Source: CANJQH01 sp031368515 (lineage in GTDB: Bacteria; Chloroflexota; Anaerolineae; J036; Brachytrichaceae). From it: a stretch of DNA of 25,269 bases. Both the position numbers and the translations under genes were made by a program. The notes beneath the pieces were generated by a model. It had not been told where the DNA came from. It worked only from the letters and a program-made list of their open reading frames with translations, and ran no database searches. Below, piece by piece: positions 1 through 7,734 of this stretch; the stretch's first letter is position 1, and every line of letters starts with the position of its first letter. The stretch covers positions 1 to 25,269 of the forward strand of contig JANMNW010000447.1 in assembly GCA_031368515.1 (NCBI GenBank), read 5' to 3'.

Positions 1-681
1 CTGCGTCGCGCCGCACAAGCCTAGATCAGACCAGGTTGGGTCAAGCATCGCCGCAGTGCTGAATCCACCCTTGGCCGCCAGGCTCACGCGCGTGAACGAG
101 CGTGAGAATTTGTTGATCACAGCCTGCAGACGCGGCTCGACGCGGCTGCCGTCAAACTCGCCGGTGGCCACGCGCCGCAGATAAACCGGCGGCTGCGAGT
201 TGCAGTCGCCCACCACCGTAAACAGGGCGGGGTCTTTGCCCAGCGTGACCGCTGCTTGATAGCGGGCGCGTTGCTCTGGTGTGATGACCGGCACCCATGG
301 TGGAAACTGCGCAGCGGCCTTCGGCTTGGCTTTCCGGCCGGCCGGAGTTTTTGTCGGCGTTACGGTCCCACTGGCCGAAATCACCGGCGCGGCATCGATG
401 CGGCCGGAGATCAGCGCGCCCAGATCGGCCGGCAGCCACGCCGCTCCCTGCGCCCCGGTGTTTAGCTGCCACCATTGGCCGTCGGCACTGCGTGCAAGCA
501 CCTCGTATCTTTCTCCCTTGGCCGCCGGCACGCTGTTGGCGGCCACAAAACTGGGGGACGCGCGCAGCCAGGTGGCCGGCTCAGTCACAACCACTTTGGG
601 GGGCGGTGCAGTCTGTGCAGCACCGGCGCCGGGAATCAACAGCAGCATCGCCGCGGCCGCACTTGCAAAAATATATCTCAT
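1..681 (-). CDS. Secreted SH3-like / SGNH-hydrolase-like protein, partial (C-terminus beyond window)
   Basis: The reading frame is open from an ATG at 681 to the window edge (227 codons, no stop), so the C-terminus is missing. Residues 1-22 form a signal peptide (basic start, Ala/Leu core, ending GAGAA). Residues about 29-85 look like an SH3b-type domain (ATWLRASPSF, then GQWWQL and AAWLPADL). A Pro/Lys-rich linker at about 105-130 leads to an SGNH-like core starting TVVGDCNS (G158, D159, C160). The rest of the visible core aligns with the upstream gene (FSRSFTRVS against FAPSFSRVS). The two genes are 4 bp apart on the same strand, so they are tandem paralogues and probably cotranscribed. The usual block I Ser is Cys. 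Activity is unproven; a cell-wall or extracellular role is inferred from the signal peptide and SH3 domain. Confidence 0.8.
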   Translation of the reverse strand, partial: MRYIFASAAAAMLLLIPGAGAAQTAPPPKVVVTEPATWLRASPSFVAANSVPAAKGERYEVLARSADGQWWQLNTGAQGAAWLPADLGALISGRIDAAPVISASGTVTPTKTPAGRKAKPKAAAQFPPWVPVITPEQRARYQAAVTLGKDPALFTVVGDCNSQPPVYLRRVATGEFDGSRVEPRLQAVINKFSRSFTRVSLAAKGGFSTAAMLDPTWSDLGLCGATQ

Positions 682-685
682 ATGG

Positions 686-1870
686 CTACTTCTGAGGCGT
701 GGGCGTGCTCAATGGCTTGCGCGGCGTGCGCGGGCGCGGTATGGCTTTCTCCGGCGCTTGCGGCGCAATCTGAGCCAGCGTCTGCAAGGTCATCACCATG
801 CGCGTATCCATCGCCAATTCATTGATGTGAAACGGTTCTATGACTTTGCCTTCAGTGGTGCGCTCATAGACGAGGCCGCCATTCGGCAGCGTTTTCACCG
901 CAGCGGCAAAATCAATCACCGGCACGCCATATTCAGCGCCAAGCCTGCGCACGGTTGAATTGATGAAGTCTGTCGAAGCCCCACCCTGTTGGGATTCAAG
1001 CGCATCGGCTTTCGTCATCAGCACAGGCACCACGTCATTTTTGAGGGCATAGTCGATGATCTTGCGGTAGTGAGCGTCAAACTCACTCCAAGTGAAGGTG
1101 TCACCGGTGCCCAGCGCAATCACAATGATGCTGGCGTTCGAGCGTTTTAGCTCGCAAGCCAATGGGCCATCGTTGCCGCAGACTGCCGGGTTGGACCAGG
1201 CCGAATCAAACGCCATGCCCGACGAAAAGCTGCCTTGGGTGGCTTCACTGACACGGCTAAAGGAGGGTGCAAAAAACGTGGCTACGCGCCGCAATTCGGG
1301 CTGCAGCGAGAGATTGACCACACCAGCAGCCATGCGTCCAAAGAAGACCGGCGTCTCTGAGTTGCAGTCGCCCACAACGGCAACGATGTCAGCGGCGCGT
1401 CCGGCAGTGACTGCTCTTTTGTATCGTTCTTTGATCGCCGTGCTCACTTGCGGCACGCCACGCGCGGCTGCGCGAACCGGGGTAGGCGAGAGAAGGTCGG
1501 CCGGCGTGATCGCGCGCAACGACTCAACCTGTGCGCCATCTTTCACCCGGAACTCGTTGCGATGCACCCAGACCGAGGCATTGCCGTATTCGATGTAGGC
1601 CCATTCCGCCGCAGTGTCGCGGCCGATGGCTTTGTAACACTGAAATTTCAAAAGCCGGCCAACGGGCGGGGCCGACCAGGTGTTGAGCGAGCGGGCAAAC
1701 GCGCCGTCAACATGAATCATGAGCACAAAGTCTTTTGAATCCGGGCACTGATACGGCAGCGCTGCGGACGACCCTGATGGAGCGGCCTGCGTCGGAAGCG
1801 CGCCAACAAGCGCGGCGCCCGCGGCCAAGCAGAGCGCGCCCAGCAGGCGCGAGGTGGATTTTGTAATCAT
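686..1870 (-). CDS. Secreted SH3-like / SGNH-hydrolase-like protein
   Basis: A 394-residue protein. Residues 1-30 are a signal peptide ending TQAA. Residues about 36-107 resemble a small SH3-like domain containing two Cys (C42, C78). Residues about 145-370 are an SGNH/GDSL-like core. Block I reads VVGDCNS (G167, D168, C169), so Cys replaces the usual nucleophile Ser. Block III reads ALGTGDTF (254-257), with Gly where GxND enzymes have Asn. Block V reads EPFH, keeping His348 but with Glu345 for Asp. The tail after 370 is Pro-rich and basic. It may be a cysteine-dependent relative or a non-catalytic binding member of the fold. The downstream paralogue starts 4 bp after this stop. No Shine-Dalgarno site is visible. 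It diverges from the lipoprotein gene at 2090. Confidence 0.8.
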   Translation of the reverse strand: MITKSTSRLLGALCLAAGAALVGALPTQAAPSGSSAALPYQCPDSKDFVLMIHVDGAFARSLNTWSAPPVGRLLKFQCYKAIGRDTAAEWAYIEYGNASVWVHRNEFRVKDGAQVESLRAITPADLLSPTPVRAAARGVPQVSTAIKERYKRAVTAGRAADIVAVVGDCNSETPVFFGRMAAGVVNLSLQPELRRVATFFAPSFSRVSEATQGSFSSGMAFDSAWSNPAVCGNDGPLACELKRSNASIIVIALGTGDTFTWSEFDAHYRKIIDYALKNDVVPVLMTKADALESQQGGASTDFINSTVRRLGAEYGVPVIDFAAAVKTLPNGGLVYERTTEGKVIEPFHINELAMDTRMVMTLQTLAQIAPQAPEKAIPRPRTPRKPLSTPTPQK

Positions 1871-2089
1871 GCAGGGTTATGTGTATCACGGCACGGCACG
1901 CGACTGCCCGGCGTTTGCACCACGCCAACGTGATGGTTGCGATCAGCGCAGTTTCGCCGGCATTGCGCGTATGGCGATAAAGCCAGGCCACCGCCCGGCT
2001 GCAAATGCTACCAAACGTTTGCGAGTGATCGCGTCCCGATGCGTGTCCAGATCTCGCGTCGCGGAGGCGGCCTTTGTAGAATCCAGCGC

Positions 2090-2677
2090 ATGCACCGAAT
2101 CTTGCGACGGGTGGCATTCGCCGCCTTTGCATCGACCAGCCTGGCATTTGCGTCGTGCGCGCCCACTGCGACAGTCGCGCCTACTGCGACCCTTGCGCCG
2201 ACGACGGCTCCGGCAACGGCGAAGATCGCGGCGACGGCAACGGCTGCGCCGGCAACCTCAACGCCAGTCCCGGCGACGGCCACGACCTTGAGCGAGCCGG
2301 CAGCAACTGCCGTTCCAGCCGCCAACTTCGCGCCAGCCAAGCGCAGTGTTTGGGAAACCACAGCCGGGCCAGACCAGCTTATCGGCGATTGCCCGGCCGG
2401 GTCAGTGGTGCCGCCGTATGGGCCGGTGTTGATCACGCCCAACGCCGCCGGGTTCGAGTGGAAAGATGTGCAAAACGCGATCTATGTGTTCAGCCCCGCT
2501 GCCGATGGCGCATACCTGTATGCCGGCCCCAACGGGCGCAAAGACGGCGTGATCACCATGACGCTGCGCTTTGACAACGCAACGCAGTTTGTCATGCAGG
2601 CGGCGCTCGTCAAGAACGACTCTCCCGCCTGCACGCATGCCTACGACTACAAAGGCGCGTTCAAGTTCGACCGCTAG
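2090..2677 (+). CDS. Hypothetical lipoprotein with Ala/Thr-rich linker
   Basis: A 195-residue protein. I chose the ATG at 2090 because it gives a lipoprotein signal peptide (basic n-region, hydrophobic core, lipobox AFASC with Cys near residue 23). The frame stays open further upstream to 1937, but that extension would bury the signal. After the Cys comes a low-complexity Ala/Thr/Pro linker to about residue 80, then a compact domain of about 110 residues. That domain is rich in Tyr and Phe, has GDCPAGS near its start, and ends in a predicted beta-rich stretch with TMTLRFDN and AFKFDR. I do not recognise the domain. It is probably an extracellular lipid-anchored protein. The stop codon lies inside the inverted repeat at 2674-2767. 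No Shine-Dalgarno site is at normal spacing. Confidence 0.75.
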   Translation: MHRILRRVAFAAFASTSLAFASCAPTATVAPTATLAPTTAPATAKIAATATAAPATSTPVPATATTLSEPAATAVPAANFAPAKRSVWETTAGPDQLIGDCPAGSVVPPYGPVLITPNAAGFEWKDVQNAIYVFSPAADGAYLYAGPNGRKDGVITMTLRFDNATQFVMQAALVKNDSPACTHAYDYKGAFKFDR

Positions 2678-2767
2678 AACTCATCCTAATGTGTGGGCTC
2701 CACCTTGCCCGTCAGCCGAAAACGTTGGCGGAAAAGGTGGTGCCCACATATTAAAGATGAGTTCTAG
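2674..2767. repeat. 94-bp inverted repeat between convergent genes
   Basis: The left arm (2674-2706) and right arm (2734-2767) are reverse complements over about 33 nt. They begin with a perfect 12-nt match (ctagaactcatc) and then show a few mismatches and one indel. The spacer is about 27 nt. Each outer end carries the TAG stop of a convergent gene (lipoprotein at 2675-2677; dioxygenase at 2764-2766 on the minus strand). A long hairpin could form in either transcript, so a bidirectional terminator is plausible. The arm length and shape also fit a small palindromic mobile or REP-like element. There is no clear T tract. Confidence 0.8.
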
Positions 2768-3561
2768 GTCTTGCTGCCGCTGTCCCGCTCCACGCGGGAG
2801 CGGTTGGCGCGATCGCGCGTCATGATGTAGTTCCAGCCGCGCAACACCAGCGTCTCGTCCGGATGGCGGTTGCCCTCTTCCACGCGGTCGTCGCCGGCCA
2901 AGACTTGCACAAGCACTGTCTTGCGAACGCGGTTGGATCGATTGGGCATGGAGCCGTGGATGGTGCAGTAGTTGAAGAAAACCACGTCGCCGGCCGACAC
3001 TTCAACCGGCGTCGATCGTTCAATCGGATACTGATCCAGCAGAATCTTGGACAACGACTGGCCGTTGCTGCCGGTCATTCGGCCCAGCTTGTGCGAGCCC
3101 GGATACACGCGCAGGCAGCCCATCTCATCATTCGCATCGGAGACATGAATCACGCCGGCCATCATGGTGTCCTTTTCCGTGGGGAAGTAGGACCAATCCT
3201 GGTGCATCGGAAACGGCGCGCCTTGTTCAGCAGGCTTTTGAAAAAGCTTGGTGTGATGCAACACGATGTCCGGTCCAATCAGCGATTCGAAGGCGTCGAG
3301 CAGCCTCTGATTCATGACGGCGCGCGTCCACGCTGCGGAGTACTGCTGCACATTGTGCGTGTGATAAATCACGGTGTCGGTGGCGCCAAGCTTCTCGACC
3401 TCGGCCCCGCTCCAGCGCGCGTTGATCGTTTCATTGCTGGCCATCAACTGGGCGACGATGCGGTCAAAATCGCGCTCCAGCTCGGCCACTTCGGATGGTG
3501 AAAAAACAGCCTTTGCGACAAAGTAACCGTGTTCGCGATAGAACTCGAGGGGTGTGGTCAT
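2764..3561 (-). CDS. Phytanoyl-CoA dioxygenase (PhyH) family protein
   Basis: A 265-residue Fe(II)/2-oxoglutarate-dependent oxygenase-like protein, close to the usual PhyH family length. The start is placed at the ATG giving MTTPLEFYREHGY, the typical N-terminus where a helix precedes GYF. The frame extends to 3618, but the extra residues do not look like protein. Visible motifs are HQD (H120, D122) for two iron ligands, the distal His202 in IHGSMPNRS, and Arg at 211 or 213 for the co-substrate carboxylate. GCLRVYPGSHK (148-158) is also typical. The substrate cannot be read from sequence; bacterial members hydroxylate varied small molecules or lipids. It lies 61 bp downstream of the OsmC gene on the same strand and may be cotranscribed. 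Confidence 0.9.
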   Translation of the reverse strand: MTTPLEFYREHGYFVAKAVFSPSEVAELERDFDRIVAQLMASNETINARWSGAEVEKLGATDTVIYHTHNVQQYSAAWTRAVMNQRLLDAFESLIGPDIVLHHTKLFQKPAEQGAPFPMHQDWSYFPTEKDTMMAGVIHVSDANDEMGCLRVYPGSHKLGRMTGSNGQSLSKILLDQYPIERSTPVEVSAGDVVFFNYCTIHGSMPNRSNRVRKTVLVQVLAGDDRVEEGNRHPDETLVLRGWNYIMTRDRANRSRVERDSGSKT

Positions 3562-3622
3562 GGTGCGGTAAAGGTGCGTGGTGAGAGACGGCGGCGGGCC
3601 GGCTCTCACCACATGCAACGGT

Positions 3623-4045
3623 CTACGATTTGAGCGTGGCGGTGAGCTTCAGCTCCACGCTGGCCAGCGCCTTCGAAACCGGGCAATTGGCTTTTGAAAC
3701 GGCCACTTTCTCATTGAACGTGTTTTCATCGAGACCTGGCACTTCGGCCACGCAATTCAATTCGATCAAGCTGATCGTCGGGCCGTCGGTCAGGTGCACG
3801 TTTGCGGTGGTGTGGATGCGCGTGGGCGTAAACCCGGCGCGCGTGAGCTGGCCTGAAAGAAACATCGAAAAGCATCCGGCAAGCGCCGCTCCGATCAATT
3901 CTTCTGGGTTGGTGGCCTTGGTATCGCCCTCAAAGCGCGAGGCGAACGTGTACGCGCCGTCAAAAAATCCGCTGCCCCCCTTCATGTTGCCCGAACCTTC
4001 TTTCAATGTTCCGACCCAAGTTGCTTCTGCTTTAGAAAGTGCCAT
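3623..4045 (-). CDS. OsmC/Ohr-family peroxiredoxin
   Basis: A 140-residue protein of normal OsmC length. These enzymes reduce organic hydroperoxides with a pair of Cys residues. Here the pair is C58 (in AALAGCFSM) and C121 (in SKANCPVSKAL), with R37 and the Glu pair E48/E49 (NPEELIGAALAG) in the expected places. That arrangement fits the OsmC subgroup. The start at 4045 is set by an AGGAG ribosome site 9 nt upstream and by the usual MALSKAEATW opening; the frame runs 16 codons further upstream without similar support. The protein is cytoplasmic. The neighbouring dioxygenase gene follows on the same strand. Confidence 0.93.
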   Translation of the reverse strand: MALSKAEATWVGTLKEGSGNMKGGSGFFDGAYTFASRFEGDTKATNPEELIGAALAGCFSMFLSGQLTRAGFTPTRIHTTANVHLTDGPTISLIELNCVAEVPGLDENTFNEKVAVSKANCPVSKALASVELKLTATLKS

Positions 4046-4054
4046 TTTGTGTGA

Positions 4055-4059
4055 CTCCT
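4055..4059 (-). promoter_or_regulatory. Ribosome binding site of the OsmC gene
   Basis: On the minus strand this reads AGGAG, 9 nt before the ATG at 4045. It decides that start over the longer frame. It is one of only a few clear Shine-Dalgarno sites in the window. Confidence 0.75.
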
Positions 4060-4147
4060 GATTACTTACATCAAAAATAATGATTGTCGCCATATCCGCG
4101 ATTTCTGTGAGTTTTCAGCTTGAGCGCACAACCGCCATCCAAACGCG

Positions 4148-4245
4148 CTCAAAAAACGCGCCGTTTTTGAGACAACGCCTGTTTTTGACTGCAAATGAAC
4201 CCCGATACCGGCCAATCAGGCAATCGGCTTAGAAAACCGACTGCC
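4148..4245. other. Two stem-loops in the queA-OsmC gap
   Basis: The 281-bp gap holds two candidate hairpins. At 4148-4171 an arm of about 10 bp (ctcaaaa..acg against cgtttttgag) surrounds a short loop. At 4219-4245 a 9-bp stem (ggcaatcgg pairing with ccgactgcc, one wobble) plus two more pairs surrounds a 4-nt loop. Neither is followed by a long T run on the minus strand. They could end the queA transcript or protect its 3' end. I see no gene in this gap. Confidence 0.4.
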
Positions 4246-4326
4246 CACAGCGTCAGGTTGACGAATGGTGTGCCGTGGGCCGAACATGCAGCCTAGGCGT
4301 TGGCGCGATTCTACAATCTTCTGGCT

Positions 4327-5352
4327 TTAGCGAATCCACATGGCGTCGCCAAACGAGAAAAAGCGATAGCGCTGAGCGATGGCCTCGGCATAGGCCTCAT
4401 GCATGAACTGAAGGCCCATCAGCGCGCCAACCAACGCCAGCAGCGTCGAGCGCGGCAGATGGAAATTCGTGATCAGTTGATCGACAACCCTAAACGAGTA
4501 GCCAGGTGTGATGAACAAATCGGTAAACCCGCTAAACCCGCGCACGTCGCCAGCTTGCAGCTCAGCAGCCGGCTGGAAACGGCGCGCGCTCTCTAACACG
4601 CGCGCGCTGGTCGTGCCCACCGCGATCACTGCGCCGCCCGCTCGGCGCGTGGAGTTGATCGCATCGGCCGTCGCCTGCGGCAGCTCACACCATTCACTGT
4701 GGATGCGGTGCTCCTCAACCACCTCGCTCTCCAGCGGCTTGAAGGTGTCAAGCCCGACATGCAGCGTCACAAAGGCCACTCCCACACCGCGGGCGCGCAG
4801 CGCATCCAGCAAGCGCGGCGTGAAGTGCAATCCGGCTGTCGGCGCGGCGGCCGATCCGGCAACACGGGCATACACCGTTTGATAGCGCTCAGGATCGGAC
4901 AATCGCTCGTGTATATACGGTGGCAAGGGGGTTTCGCCAAGCTGCGCAAGATGCGCTTCGATGGGCCGGTCGAATTCCACGATCCGCGTCGGGCCGTCGA
5001 CGTCGGCTGGACGCACATCAGCGCGCACCCCGCCTTCAAACTCGATCTTGCGCACGCGCCGGCCACCCACCAGCGCCTCCCATTGCGTCGGGCCCAGCTT
5101 GCGCAACAGCAACACTTCGGCCGCGCCGCCGCTGAGTTTGCGCCCGCGCAACCGCGCGTTGAGCACGCTGGTGTCGTTGGCGACCAAAAGATCGCCAGGC
5201 CGCAACAACATCTCAAGATCGCGAAAGTGTCCGTGGTTCAACTTGCGCGTGGCGCGATCGACCATCAAAAGTCTGGCTGCGTCGCGAGGTTCAACTGGAG
5301 TCTGAGCAATTCTCTCAGCCGAAAGTTGGAAGTCGAGTTCGGTCGCAAACAT
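4327..5352 (-). CDS. queA: S-adenosylmethionine:tRNA ribosyltransferase-isomerase QueA
   Basis: A 341-residue protein of full QueA length. The enzyme transfers and isomerises the ribose of S-adenosylmethionine onto 7-aminomethyl-7-deazaguanine in the tRNA wobble position, giving epoxyqueuosine. Family signatures appear in order: FATELDFQLSAERIAQTP at the N-terminus, PPYIHE, RYQTVYA, APTAGLHFT, HVGLDTFKP, VGTTSARVLE, and GFTDLFITPGY followed by LITNFHLPRSTLL. No motif is missing. No other queuosine genes are in the window. The gene diverges from the CAP-domain gene across 117 bp. No Shine-Dalgarno site is visible. Confidence 0.97.
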   Translation of the reverse strand: MFATELDFQLSAERIAQTPVEPRDAARLLMVDRATRKLNHGHFRDLEMLLRPGDLLVANDTSVLNARLRGRKLSGGAAEVLLLRKLGPTQWEALVGGRRVRKIEFEGGVRADVRPADVDGPTRIVEFDRPIEAHLAQLGETPLPPYIHERLSDPERYQTVYARVAGSAAAPTAGLHFTPRLLDALRARGVGVAFVTLHVGLDTFKPLESEVVEEHRIHSEWCELPQATADAINSTRRAGGAVIAVGTTSARVLESARRFQPAAELQAGDVRGFSGFTDLFITPGYSFRVVDQLITNFHLPRSTLLALVGALMGLQFMHEAYAEAIAQRYRFFSFGDAMWIR

Positions 5353-5469
5353 GAGGCTGTTGTGTGGTTAAGGTATAGAACGTTACGTATATCTGCGTGT
5401 TCCTACGCCACCCTTCTATCGTTTTGCTGCAATAGACGATAGCGAAAGATATCGCAAGAAACCTTAAGC
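5353..5469. promoter_or_regulatory. Divergent promoter region, queA / CAP-domain gene
   Basis: This 117-bp gap must carry both divergent promoters. It is AT-richer than its surroundings. It contains a 7-bp perfect inverted repeat (ctatcgt at 5416-5422, acgatag at 5436-5442) with a 13-nt spacer, which is a possible operator or 5' leader hairpin. I cannot assign -10 and -35 boxes with confidence. Confidence 0.35.
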
Positions 5470-7188
5470 ATGAACAACAAATCGCAGCCTCGCAAAAGCA
5501 TGTCGCGCCTGATTACAGTCGCGCTGTGCTTGAGCTATGCATTGTTGTCACATACGTCAGTGAAGGCCCAGATCGATCCGGGCAATCATAACGGCCCCGC
5601 AACGGATACGATCGCAGAGTTCGGCAGCGCGCCGGCCTTGACGATTACCGGCGACCTTGCGCCGCTGCAAGCCGCCGATGCAATGACCGCCCGCTCCACG
5701 CGCGAGGCGCTGCTCATTGACACGAACAGCCGCGAGAGCGTGCTCAGCCTGTACGCGAGTGAATACGAGTCCGGCAGCGATTTGCCAAGCAGCTGGACCG
5801 GCAGCCAAAGCGCCTGCAACGCCGGCGATATACCGGCCGCGCTGCGCGAAAGCACGCTGCGCCGCATCAATTGGTTTCGCGCCATGGCCGGTGTGCCCGC
5901 CAACGTCACCTTCAACGCCACCTACAACGCCCATGCACAGAAGATGGCGCTGATGATCAGCGCAAACGGGCAGCTTAGCCACAATCCGCCCAGCAGTTGG
6001 GCGTGCTTTTCAAACGAGGGGCAACTGGCTGCCAGAAATTCCAATCTCATTCTGGGAGCAGGCGGCGTAGAAAGCACCGATCTTTACATGTGGGATTACG
6101 GCTCCAACAACGCCGCCGTCGGCCACCGGCGCTGGATGCTGTATCCGCAGACACTTGAAATGGGCATGGGCGATGTGCCGCAGGGCGGCGCCTATCGCGC
6201 GGCAAACACGCTGTGGGTGATCGACACCAATATTTGGAAGCCGCGCCCAGGCACACGCGATCAGTTTGTGGCCTGGCCGCCGCCAGGTTTTGTGCCATAC
6301 ACCACGGTCTATCCGCGCTGGTCGCTGTCCTACCCCGGCGCAGATTTCACCCGCGCTTCTGTCACTATGAGCCAGAACGGCGCTCCGAGGCCGGTGCGGC
6401 TTGAAGCTGTAGCCAATGGCTATGGCGAAAACACGCTGGTCTGGATTCCCAACGGCCTGAGCGACGGCGCCAGCTGGCCCGAACCGGCAAGCGACCAGCC
6501 GGTGCGCGTGTCAGTGAGCAACGTGATCGTGAACGGCAGCGCACGCAACTTCGACTACACCGTCACTATCATCGGCCTGCCAAAGAGCCAGCCCCCCACC
6601 AGCATCGCCAGCAGCGCCGGCGGCGTCAACGAAGACGCGGCCATCGGCTCCACCATCGGCATTCTGACCGCGAGCGATCCGGACAACTCCGACGGCCACA
6701 CATTTGAACTGGCGCCGGGCGAAGGCGCAACCGACAACGCCTTCTTCCGCATCAGCGGCACGCAGCTGATCACCGCTCGCGCGCTCGACTATGAAACGCG
6801 GCCGCAGCTCCGCATTCGCATCCGCGCCACAGACCCGGCGGGCGCGTCTTTCTCGCAACCGGTTGTCATCAATGTACTCAATGTGAACGAGCTGCCCCGT
6901 CTGGCTTCGGCGACCGCGCTGGTCGCCTCCGGCGAGTTTCACTACACGATTGTGGCATTCGATCCGGAAGATGGCTTCGCAGGGGTTAACGTCGTCTCGG
7001 CGCCCAGCTCGATCAACGTGTCAACTCAGTCTGCGGCCACCGTCTTGAGCGGCGATTCCGGCGCGATTGCATCGGGCGAAAACACCGTGAGCCTGCGGCT
7101 GACCGACAGCGACGGGGCCAGCTCCGACGCCCAGCTCACACTGATCGTCGCGCAGTCGACGCTGCTTCTGCCGGTGGTCTCGCGCTAA
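5470..7188 (+). CDS. Secreted CAP-domain protein with cadherin-like C-terminal domain
   Basis: A 572-residue exported protein. The signal peptide is about residues 1-34 (ending SVKAQ); an internal Met at 11 could also be the start. Residues about 125-255 resemble a CAP/SCP domain: LRRINWFRAMAGVP, NAHAQKMALMISANGQLSH, then GHRRWMLYP, with H171 and H219 as candidate active-site residues. Residues about 380-475 look like a cadherin-type repeat (VNEDAAIGSTIG, TASDPDN, ITARALDYET, IRATDPAG, NVNELP). The protein ends STLLLPVVSR, a hydrophobic tail with a terminal Arg, similar to tails I associate with secreted Chloroflexota proteins. It is probably a surface or extracellular protein; CAP domains have varied, often unknown, functions. 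Confidence 0.82.
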   Translation: MNNKSQPRKSMSRLITVALCLSYALLSHTSVKAQIDPGNHNGPATDTIAEFGSAPALTITGDLAPLQAADAMTARSTREALLIDTNSRESVLSLYASEYESGSDLPSSWTGSQSACNAGDIPAALRESTLRRINWFRAMAGVPANVTFNATYNAHAQKMALMISANGQLSHNPPSSWACFSNEGQLAARNSNLILGAGGVESTDLYMWDYGSNNAAVGHRRWMLYPQTLEMGMGDVPQGGAYRAANTLWVIDTNIWKPRPGTRDQFVAWPPPGFVPYTTVYPRWSLSYPGADFTRASVTMSQNGAPRPVRLEAVANGYGENTLVWIPNGLSDGASWPEPASDQPVRVSVSNVIVNGSARNFDYTVTIIGLPKSQPPTSIASSAGGVNEDAAIGSTIGILTASDPDNSDGHTFELAPGEGATDNAFFRISGTQLITARALDYETRPQLRIRIRATDPAGASFSQPVVINVLNVNELPRLASATALVASGEFHYTIVAFDPEDGFAGVNVVSAPSSINVSTQSAATVLSGDSGAIASGENTVSLRLTDSDGASSDAQLTLIVAQSTLLLPVVSR

Positions 7189-7237
7189 GTACGGGACGAA
7201 AAACGCCGAAGCCCGCCGCGCATGCTAAGCTGCGGTC

Positions 7238-7729
7238 ATGCGGGATTCCAATTTTGTGCGGCGCGGCGGGCTGTGGGTGCTGGCCCAGTTTGTGCTCATT
7301 CCAGTCATGGCCGCCGTCGTGCTTTTTGCACGCCAGGCGGGCTGGGAGCGCGCATGGAGCGCACCATTCGCGCTTCTGGGTCAGGGCGTCGGCATCGTTT
7401 TGACGCTGGCCGCAGGCGTGCTTTTGGCGGCTGCTGTCGCCAATCTCGGCAGCAACCTCACGCCGTTCCCGCGACCGCTCAATAGCGGCACGCTGGTGGA
7501 CACGGGTGCCTATGGCATCGTGCGCCATCCGATTTACACCGCCATCATCCTGGCGCTCTTTGGGTTGGCCTTGTTCGCCAACAGCGCGCTGGGGCTCATT
7601 TTCAGCCTCGTCGTATTCGCGTTTTTTAGCCGCAAGGCAAGCTTTGAAGAACGCATGCTAATGCAGCGCTATCCGCGCTATGACGATTATCGCAAGCGCG
7701 TCAAAAAGCTGATCCCGTTCATCTACTAA
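7238..7729 (+). CDS. Isoprenylcysteine carboxyl methyltransferase-like (ICMT/PEMT) membrane protein
   Basis: A 163-residue integral membrane protein with about four hydrophobic segments (roughly 12-30, 45-68, 100-112, 115-131). The C-terminal half has the family signature GAYGIVRHPIY (R96, H97, P98) followed by a membrane segment, a Glu pair (E137, E138) and YPRYDDYRKRV. That is the SAM-binding region of ICMT/PEMT-like methyltransferases. Bacterial members act on poorly defined lipids or isoprenoid-type substrates, so the substrate is unknown. The gene starts 49 bp after the CAP gene and ends 5 bp before lysA, so it likely heads or shares the lysA-regulator transcript. Confidence 0.88.
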   Translation: MRDSNFVRRGGLWVLAQFVLIPVMAAVVLFARQAGWERAWSAPFALLGQGVGIVLTLAAGVLLAAAVANLGSNLTPFPRPLNSGTLVDTGAYGIVRHPIYTAIILALFGLALFANSALGLIFSLVVFAFFSRKASFEERMLMQRYPRYDDYRKRVKKLIPFIY

Positions 7730-7734
7730 GTCGC

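Noticed and set aside
281..958. A 225-codon plus-strand frame
   Set aside because: It overlaps the ends of both SGNH-like genes on the opposite strand, which have signal peptides and shared motifs; this frame has none.
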